DNA of 64,000 bases, from assembly GCA_016808115.1 (NCBI GenBank), contig JAEQBH010000137.1, positions 744,001-808,000 on the forward strand. The letters are read 5' to 3'. The notes under the pieces were generated by a model. The model was given only the letters and a program-made list of their open reading frames with translations, did no database searches and was not told the origin of the DNA. The position numbers and the translations under genes are program-made. Shown piece by piece: positions 55,861 through 64,000 of the stretch (position 1 is the stretch's first letter; each line of letters starts with the position of its first letter). This DNA comes from Tetrastigma voinierianum. Its lineage: Eukaryota; Streptophyta; Magnoliopsida; Vitales; Vitaceae.

Positions 55861-58505
55861 ATGTCTTGTGATAATGATGACACGATTTTCGCCTACTTCT
55901 TCAGTTCACTGATTCGCCCGAAACATCCTCACGGCGATTGTACCGTATTCCCAGTCCCGAAGCCTTTGTTTTCGCGGTTAGGGTTTCATTTTCCTCTTTC
56001 ACCGTTCGACCTTCCTGCGAGTTCCTTACGGCGTTTTGTGATACCTTGCAGTGGCACCAGTGTCTTTGGGACGGTGCGTCTTTTCTTCATACGTGTCTTT
56101 TCGAGAGTAATATGGCAGGCGCTAAGCTGAATTGGTTGGGATCTTGTTCTTACTACTGGCCTCTCACGCTGGGTCCAGGGTCAGCTTCTCTTCCTTGCGC
56201 GTGGGGGTTGACTTCCTCTGATGTATCCAGATTCGAGCTGACGAGTATGGTGCCTCTGAGTCGTTTAGGTTTGGGATTGCTTTTCGAGGGCGTCTGGGAG
56301 ACCTCCTCTCCCATGGATAAAGGGAAGGGTAGAATGACGAGATTAAGTACCACACAATGGGATGAGATATATCTAGTGGCCAGTGCGAGAATCTACTCTG
56401 CTTGAGTGGGACTAGCTAGGAGTCAGGCCTTTTATATGGGAAACTGAAGGCGATTACAGGCCCCCCCACAGTGTCAGATCGATGGACATTTGTGCTCCTC
56501 GTGGTGCAAGTGCAAGATGGTGTGTTTCTTTTGGGGTGGCCTTCGATAATGGTGTTTGTTTCCCCTCTCACCTTCACAAAGTTCTTTTTAACATTTCAGC
56601 GTCGCCTCTCGACTTTTGCCTTTGATTCTAGGGTGATAAGTTTGATTGTTGGTCTTCTTTAGGGTAAAGGGCTTGGGTGTTCCCGATTATAGCTCATTCT
56701 TGGACCTTTAGTGTGAAGGAGCCGTCAGGGCTTTCTTTATACATTCGGCGTCGCCGTATTTCCTCCCGAATCATCTCGGATCTCCCATCTTCCACAGTTT
56801 TGGAAGGCGTTACTTTTTGTTAGTGGCCATAGTTAGGGTCACGACCCTCTTATTGAGGGAAGACCTGGCAGGCGTCCGTATGCGGACCACTCGAGATCTA
56901 CGTGAGCTTTTGCTTTGTTTAGTTCGGCTAATTTTTGTAAAGTTATAGGATGTCCTAATTTTGCATTGGGCGTGCGATTTTGGTGTCGCCACTGATCCTC
57001 GACCAGAGACCGAGGTCGTAAAGTGGGTTGCGAGTATCTTCGCGCGTTTACTCTCGGTGATCGGTCGGATATTCCGGGATCTTGAGGTTAGGAGTCCTCA
57101 TGCTGCTTTGGAATTATTTGTATCCCATCAGTTGCCAAGAGTTCTCACGCAGGGCCTCGTTGAAGCACTAAGGGAGGCTTACGGCTCGGGTGGAGATGCT
57201 ATCCAGAGAGATCTCGGAGTGTGAGCGGAAAGCTTCAGGACTCTTTGATAAGAGGCGCCGGCACAGGGGGAAAAGTCCCAGGAGTTGGAACGTCCTCGTC
57301 ATCACCTTCTACCATGCACCGGAGTCGGGGGCCAAGTGTCATTGCCTCCTATGAGGTACACTAAAAGCAGTTCTGACTCCCAGCTCTGCAGTTGCATGAG
57401 CCAAGATTCTCGGGAAGGTGTTGAGCCTGGATTGGAGGTTATGCTATGATTTGGGGTCACGCGCGGAGTGTTTAGCCTCCTCCTTCGAGGGCGGAAGACT
57501 TGGGGAGGAAGCGCTTCAAAGCTTATGGAGATGGAGATTCCTTGCTTTCCAATGCTGAGCTTGCGGCTGGCGCGGTTTCATCCATTCTCAGGGATTCTAA
57601 TCTCAAGAGGTCGGGTGCCCTGCCGGTTAAGGAAACCTTGGCTCACATCCTCAGGGGTTGCCTGCGTAGTTTCAGGTGTCTTCTTGTATTTTGATTTTAT
57701 CTTGAGTTGGGTGTTGACTTTATGTTGGGTGTCTGGTGGGCGCTTACCCATCAGAAGAGTTTAGCCAAAAAAAGGCTGAGGCGAAGGGCCACGTCGAAAG
57801 CGCGAGTCTACAAGGCGAAGTGCATTTGCTCTTACTTACGACCGAGTTGTGCTGAGATCAAATGGAAATATGTAGTGGAGGGGCCGTGAAGCAAGTACGA
57901 TTTAGAGGCATACCACGATGGTGCGAGCGCGGGCTTAGGATAGGGAAGAAAAGGCCCAAGATGACTTAAAAGTGGCCGAGGGCGAGCTTCGGGAGGTTAG
58001 GGACGAGCTCTGTTTACTAGGATGACTGATGGAGCGGGTGAGTGCGGGTACACTTGGGCCAGCTCAGTAGTCGGGGATGGCACACCAATCATCCAGAGGA
58101 AGGAGAGTTTGCGAGTAACTAGGGAAGAAGGTGTGCGCGTAGGAACCGAAATGCGTAATAAAGCGTGTGCTAGATGGAGCCTGTCGCGAAGCTTCAGAGG
58201 CTGTGAGCTCTGATGAGCCTTTGGCGAGGGAGTGCCACGGGTTGCGCGGGGGACCTTTAGAGCGGGGGGCTTTATGGTACATTCAAAGGATGACTATAAG
58301 CGGTTGAGGATGAGACTACACTTTCGATGGGCTTACGGATGGCTTGCCTTTTGAGGAGAAGGCTCTTTAATGCCACAGGTTTGGATCTTAACTTTGATAT
58401 CCTAAAGTGACGAGGCGGAGGGTCCTTTTCCTGACCCATTGCGGAGGCCAAACACCCGAGCTAATGCTGCTCCGCTACCGCCCTCACTGCTCTTGACGTC
58501 GATCT
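55861..58505 (+). pseudogene. Antisense extra ORF of the Tat element (full span)
   Basis: Runs opposite to pol, from just inside the 3' LTR. N-terminal part: an ORF of 155 residues at 55938-56405 with PSPEAFVFAVRVSFSSFTVR, CLFESNMAGAKLNWL and YYWPLTLGPGSASLP, resembling domains annotated as putative plant transposon protein. It ends in a hydrophilic MDKGKGRM stretch. Middle (57250-57690): GRKRFKAYGDGDSLLSNAEL and AAGAVSSILRDSNLKRSG. C-terminal part: degraded charged helical stretch matching the coiled coil of copy 1 (3290-3560). The C-terminal end lies near 58500. No catalytic motif recognised. Several frameshifts. Confidence 0.72.
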
Positions 58506-58689
58506 CAACTTCGTAGCTTTTCTTGTTTTGTTTTTTGTTTTTGCTTTTTTTTTTTGGCGAACTTTGACCCAGGATACATGTGATGTCGTTCTCAATGAAT
58601 ACCCATTTTATCCCTCACCTCTTTGTTATCTATTGCTAATTTGAGAATTGCTGTAGTTTTCTAACAGTTGCGTCTTGAACTAAGCTGCC

Positions 58690-59710
58690 CAGCTCGATGG
58701 CTACTTGGCCTTCCTTGACGATTATGCTTTGTAATCTGAACATTGGGCTCTTGTTTATGGATCAGAGACCCTTTCTCGGTGATATTATGCTGAAAGGTGG
58801 TGATGTGGCTCAGGTGGAATTTAATGTCTTGAAATTTGAATCGCTCTGAGGTACACCGGGCCTTAGTTGAAGCCCGATGGGCTCTTCAAAGCGGTACAGG
58901 GCTCTGTGGGCCTCTTCTGCACGAGCTTGAACTTGCTGCGACCATGTGGCCTTTCTGTGGCGGTTAGGCTCTTCCAAAGCGTAACCTGAGGGCTCCATGG
59001 GCTATTCACACTTTGGCTGAGCTAGCTCTTTGCTATGTGGTCTTTCGGCGGTTGACTCTTTCATAAGTAGTTGAAGTCGCAGGCTGAATTATGCAGACTA
59101 AATCTGCTCCTAGGCTACCGGGCACCAGTTGAAGCGGTGAGAGCTTTGCAAGTGGTAGTTCAGGCTTGTGGTGAATCTGCAGTGACGGCAGTTCTACAGT
59201 ACAGTTTGATTGAAGCAGTTGAGCTTGCTGAAAGCGGCGGCCAAAGGCTTCATGGTGATATTTTGTTGGCTAGCTCGGCTGGGCCTTAGTTGAAACGGTT
59301 CGACTTTGAAAGCCGGAAACTCTGGGGCTCAGTGGGCTTATCACTTTGGTGACGCTCTTGACTGGAACTGAGTTGGGCGTTGAGCTCTTACAAGCGAGCT
59401 GGCGTGACCTGGCGGCGAGGCCTTCTTGTTTGTTGAACCCCAGGCGAGCTATTAAGCTCGGGGCGGGCCTTCTGGCTGTTAAACTCACGCAAGCCCAGCT
59501 GTTGAAGCTCGTGGGCATTTCGCTAGCAGGCTAGTATCTTGCTCACAAATTTTGAGGGCATAGTTGTGATCAGACTCTTAGCTGATTCACCAGGGCTCAG
59601 TGGGCTAAAGCGCGAAATTTGTGGAGCGAAACCTCTGGGCATGTATTTCTTGAGTAAGTTGAGCTCTTCAAAGTAGTGTGAGGCCTCAGTGTTGATCTGC
59701 ACGGGGCTGC
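58690..59710. repeat. Degenerate tandem-repeat array, Tat copy 2
   Basis: Diverged counterpart of 3900-4900. GGGCTCTTCAAAGCGGTA-like and GAGCTCTTCAAAGTAG-like cores recur near 58880, 58968, 59385 and 59660, with GGGCTCCATGGGCTA-type phrases after them. Periodicity is weaker than in copy 1. Confidence 0.55.
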
Positions 59711-60069
59711 GAGTCACGGTAGTTTGACCCCAGCTTCTTCGAGAAGATACGGCGTCATTTAATCTTGGTTATGGAGAATTAGGCAGTGACCTTTCTTTCA
59801 GGGATCAAGCAGCCTCCTTATAGTGGAACTTCTCGCATTTATGGAGCTCATACTTGAACCTTCTTCCACTTTTGTTGTGGCCCGGAATCGCGCATGATGA
59901 AGCTGTCCGAGCTTAGCCGTTTAGCCGGGGTCACTTGGGGGTGTGGCTCGGTTCGGATGGACCTACACAGTGGGAGTTGTGTTTTCCACAATCCCATTAC
60001 TGGGTTATGTTATTCCACAACCGTGCTAGGGAATGCGTCTGAAGAAGCGGTGCTTTTAAATCTGCGCAC

Positions 60070-60282
60070 CTCCATTTTCTCCCTCTTAACTTTCTCTTCT
60101 GCTTCTTCTTACTCCTTCTCCTTGTTTTCTCACTCTCTCTTCACTCTGCCCTCAGTCTCTCTTCCTTTCTTTCTACTTTTCCCTCTCCCTTTCTTCTCCT
60201 TTTCCTTCTCCCTTCCTTCTAGTTTGCACACTCTTTTTTTTTCTCTTTCCTCTTTTTCCTCTTTTTTTTTTTTTTTTTGAAA
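60070..60282. repeat. Polypyrimidine tract, Tat copy 2
   Basis: Counterpart of 5240-5448; about 200 bp of C/T-rich sequence ending in an 18-base T run. An AATAAA on the plus strand follows at 60353-60358. Confidence 0.85.
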
Positions 60283-60534
60283 TTAGCATGCTTGTTTATT
60301 TCGAGATGTAAGGGGATGATAACTGGCGGTGTAATCAATTGCTTTTCATTGGAATAAAGAAATTTTTCTTTTGGGCATGAATTTGTGTATTCGATGTGAA
60401 TAACTCCTCATACGTTCCAATTTGTTTATCACATTTTCTTTCTGGGAATTCTTGCTTCCCGAGTTATGAGATATTAAATAAAGCAATCCAACAAACACTC
60501 ATACGTATCTCAAAATTGATGTTACTTTATTAAC

Positions 60535-63500
60535 GATTGTCAAAGTCACATTGATAAAGCGGCAAGGTGCCGATGTTCAAGGAGTGAGATAGAACTTTTG
60601 CTCTTACATGCGGGTTAGAATAATTGCGGTCGGCGAGATGGGGCCTTCTAATTGGGTATTTAATTTTCCATGTCGGTTTTTTGCCTGCGGTGGAAGCTTT
60701 TTAAAGACGGTCACCCCAGACATAACTCAGGTTTGACCTTTTGGTCGTAGTACCTTCTTGTCTTTCCTTTGGTAGTCTTACGTACGTTTTGGACCCTGTT
60801 GCTCTTGTCATCTACGGAGGTCCGGGTTTAGGCGCGAACCTCTTACGTTATGTTGCGGCGCCATGATTCAATCTGGGACTTTGTCAGATCTCGACGGGCC
60901 CTTAGCCTAGGTCTGAAAACTAGAGCGAATGGGGTTTCCTCGAGTTGTAGATTTGCGTGGATTACGTATGCTCATAACACCTCGAGGTATTCTGCCATTT
61001 GCCTTTAAGATCTTAATTTGATCTTGGTCTTATTTAAGAGTTACGATGGTGACCGGCCTATCCATTGGGCGTGGATGAGGTACGGGGATGAGTAGTAGTT
61101 CTTGATCCGAGCTCGACACGGAAATCCACGAACTTGGATTGTCGGTGCTTCCCGTTAACGCTGGACGGGGCCAGCAGAACACGAATCCTATATTATGGTG
61201 CGCTGACGAGTTCACGTACCTTTATTCCGTGAGGGTAGCCGAGTCTCGACCTGCCCGTTTGGTGAAGTAATCCATTTATTCTTCTGATAGCCAATTTGGC
61301 TGGCCCCTTTCACGATGCGGGTAAGAGGTCCCAAATATATGCTCTAGCCCAGCATCTTGAAAAGGCCGGGGGCTTATATTTGAAAGTCGTGGCTGCCGGA
61401 TGGGAGTGAGAGATTTTGGCGTGTCAGTGAGCTTGCACTTCTTGATAGTTCACATGCATCTCACGAGCATTGTGGGCGATGGTATCATCTTAGGCTTTTT
61501 CATGACGTCAGAGCTCAGATGCGCATACAACCATGCACTTCCCATGGGCTCTTGGTCGGCGTGTCCTGGGTGCCGAGGATGGGTGTGAAAAAACCTCACT
61601 TGTAAAGGCTTCCCTTATGAATAGTAAATCTGGCTGACCTCGTCCTAAGCTTAGAAGCCTCTTTTGGATCGTCGAGTAGAAGTCCTTCTATTAAATAGTC
61701 TCAAATGGGGTCCATCCAACTCGACTCGGACATGATAGGGGAGACTTCCTCGTCGCGGAGATCACATGGGGCTCTGAGGTGCTTTCGGCCAGTGAATCTC
61801 TTGAGGATAATAACGTGAGGTTATTTGCCGAGTTCTTTAGAACTTTATCTGCTCAGAGTTCTACGCTCTGGGTATGTGTCGAGCTTGAACTAGCATGAAC
61901 TTCCTCGGTAACTCCACTTACCTTTTGAGGTATAGGATCGAGTTTTCTGCATTTGGCCTCATAAGTGTCTTTATTTTCTTTACTACCACCAGCTGGGAGT
62001 GTTGCATACCTCGGCTAGTAAACTTCAGATTAGTGAATGGCGGATTGAGTCCGGCGATGGCGACCTCATGCACAAACCTCGTTGTTAGAGCGATTTAATC
62101 TGGGTGCATCATTCAATATCTATTCCTTTTGGGAGGTCGAGTGGCAGCTTACTTGCTTCCATGAGCATTGACGGACCGTCTCTGACGACTTCAAATGGGG
62201 AGGTTAAGTATTCAGTATGTCTCTGGTTTAATGCCACAGCACTTGCTTCATCGGGTATTCTGTTGGGACTTCAATGGTATGAGCTTGAAAGTAAGGGTGG
62301 AGCTTTTGTGTGATTGCGCCGATTAGTTTCTCCATCCTTGGTTCTCTCACCTGCCATCCTCGAAGGAGCTGGGTTGCAGCATCATTAAATTTGGATGTGC
62401 CTTTTCGGTCTTTGTCTCACGATGGGGCGGGTGGTCATCCGAAGCGCGACTACGAGGTAAGAAGTTCCCCTTGAGGAGGGCTGCAGGTGACGGGGAGGCT
62501 CGAGGATAAGTTTTCGGTCTGTGACGCTTAACGCAATGTGTCAATTGAAAAGCTTTCTTTAGAACTGGAAGAAGAGTACGACATTTATCAATGGCCTTGA
62601 ACACAATACATACTTGGCGGCTATTCTTAGTTGGAGCGGTTGGACTTTCTTTTATGTTTGGCGGTGGCGGCATGTCGAGCCGCGGCTTTTATCTTGTGGA
62701 TTAAACGCCCGAATTCCTCGGTTGTATTACAGGCTATAAACTCTAAGAATTTTTAAAACGAGACTCAGCGCACATTTAGGTGGATTCAGGCAACTTCTTT
62801 GTACTCTCTGGGATCACGGAATGCGGGACATATGAGTTATGTGGAGCTGGCCGTGGTTGATTTCCTGACATGTCATCATAACCACCTCTATGGATGCCTT
62901 TATTTGCTTACGGAACATCCATATTACGACCTACGGTAGGTAGCTCTGGCGTTCTTTGGCGAAGGTATTGCACGATAAGCAATAGGTCCGCGCCACGTAG
63001 CGAATGAGGTGCTTCTCTTGGTCGGCAGGGATCCCATCGTGATGACAGTTTCATAGCGGAGAAGCATCCGTGGCGGGAGTTTGTGGCGGTACGTGGCATT
63101 TATAATGGTCGATCCGCAAGCGAAGGAAGCCCATCTTTGGGTACTCGGTTGATGTCAGGTGAGGATCGATGCAGTCGCCACTTGCCGTTTGCTTTTTTGG
63201 CGGCCGTTTACAGCGAGTACGACGGTGGCCCGACCATTGGATCTCCACTTCTGCGGTTGCACCTGCTGGAAGACTTCTTGGCCTCGTTGCTCGCTTTGTC
63301 CTTTGACGAAACTCCTTTGCTTTCCTTTATTGGTTTGAAGGGATAGATGCGCGTTTGATACGTAGTATTGCGGGGTCAATCCCTCCCGTGTCCTCACACT
63401 TCCCGCGCGGTAATCCTTGTGTTTAAGTGAATAGGAGATGTCTGATTATAGCACGGAGCCTGGGTGTAGCCCGGGTGTTCAGGAGTTATCGATCAATTGC

Positions 63501-63715
63501 CAGACTCAGAAGCTCTTAGGGCTCGGTCGGGTATTTACCTGCGTCGCGCATGTCGAACTCGTCCATGTATACGTTGTGTGCCTTTTTGCTTCATGGATCT
63601 TAGAGTAGCACTCCCTGGCCACCTTCTTTGTCCGCCGAACCATTCCTACTCCACATGGTGAAACTTCATCATCATGTAGTGGCGGAGGGTTGGCCTTTAT
63701 GGCGTTGAGAGTGTA
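60535..63715 (-). pseudogene. Tat-type pol (integrase, two RNase H, RT), copy 2
   Basis: Minus strand, same domain order as copy 1: integrase about 60540-61860, second RNase H about 61880-62110 (complement of CCTCATAAGTGTCTTTATTT, matching the EDTYEAK region), first RNase H about 62110-62700, RT about 62700-63500 with the YIDDM region near 62865-62895. The segment with the complement of TCGTCCATGTATACGTTGTG near 63556 matches 8869-8888, upstream of RT. Protease and gag are not reached. More decayed than copy 1; no frame exceeds about 110 residues. Confidence 0.75.
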
Positions 63716-64000
63716 GCTTTTGAAATATACCCTAGTTTGGACTTGTTTAGGGTATATTAAAAACTAAATGGAATTGTTCGAAAATAAATAAGCAGAATTT
63801 AGGTCGCTATGCAGTTAAGGGTAAGTAATAATTTACCCGATTCATGACTAAGTCGCTAAGTTAATAAGTTCATATGCCCAGAAGTAGAAATATGCATAAG
63901 TTAAATCCAAAGTAATAGAGAGTTAGGAGGACGAAGAGTAATAAAGAAAGATATTATAATGGGAATAAGGATGAAAATTGTGGAATAGACAAGTATGTGG
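63716..64000. other. AT-rich sequence beyond the Tat copy 2 break
   Basis: Homology to Tat copy 1 ends near 63715. The last 285 bp are AT-rich with a repeated TATACCCTAGTTTGGA/GGGTATATT-type phrase near 63726-63760 and no recognised feature. It may be another insertion or the far side of a deletion. Confidence 0.4.

Larger units (their letters stand above)
55112..63715 (-). mobile_element. Ty3/gypsy Tat-lineage retrotransposon, copy 2, truncated
   Basis: Minus-strand element seen from its 3' LTR (55112-55745) inward: antisense ORF (55861-58505), tandem repeats (58690-59710), polypyrimidine tract, then integrase, second RNase H, RNase H and RT on the minus strand to about 63715. There, homology to copy 1 stops before protease and gag and unrelated AT-rich sequence begins. 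It complements copy 1, which lacks this 3' end. Sequence is more diverged than copy 1, and T-rich substitutions are common. Confidence 0.82.

Noticed and set aside
59894..60280. 128-residue Ser/Phe-rich open frame on the plus strand
   Set aside because: Mostly translation of the polypyrimidine tract in Tat copy 2; the hydrophobic look is compositional, not a membrane protein.

Overview
The window is nuclear DNA of a flowering plant, most likely a eudicot. The evidence is a cluster of CC-NB-ARC-LRR (RPM1-type) disease-resistance sequences, Ty1/copia and Ty3/gypsy LTR retrotransposons with plant-type pol domains (including a Tat-lineage element with two RNase H domains), and a fragment of a plant glycoside hydrolase family 5 gene. 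I saw no bacterial, organellar, rRNA, tRNA or CRISPR sequence. Almost every coding stretch is recognisable at motif level but broken by small indels, so all genes are given as pseudogenes. Real decay and uncorrected long-read indel errors cannot be told apart here.

Layout: three tandem units can be aligned by eye. The ancestral order is AT-rich leader, CNL resistance gene, copia 5' LTR starting about 11 bp after the CNL stop codon, copia gag-protease fragment, AT-rich tail. Unit 1 is partial (1-2483): a CNL C-terminus, the copia LTR and gag, then a Tat-type gypsy element on the minus strand (2484 to about 11822). Unit 2 runs from about 11838 to 43600: leader, CNL N-terminal half (15135-16689), a minus-strand copia element (16690-32825) that itself carries a nested plus-strand gypsy element (17941-27399, perfect 5-bp target duplication), CNL C-terminal half (32826-34316), copia LTR and gag, a 6.3-kb insert holding a second minus-strand copia pol fragment and a GH5 gene fragment (35349-41661), and the rest of the copia gag-protease. 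Unit 3 runs from about 43600 to 55110: leader with a probable solo LTR (about 45858-48331), a near full-length CNL (49607-52183), copia LTR and gag-protease, and tail. A second Tat-type element then begins (about 55112) and is lost near 63715.

How the parts relate: the CNLs would be intracellular immune receptors, but all three are disrupted. The Tat elements carry gag, protease, RT, RNase H, a second RNase H and integrase on the minus strand, and a separate plus-strand ORF between pol and the 3' LTR, followed by a tandem-repeat array and convergent polyadenylation signals. The most useful second looks are the antisense ORF in the Tat elements, the copia LTR abutting each CNL stop codon, the reuse of the same breakpoint in two copia copies, the CNL segment duplicated on both sides of the nested copia, the hairpin-repeat arrays upstream of the CNLs, and the GH5 fragment inside an insert.
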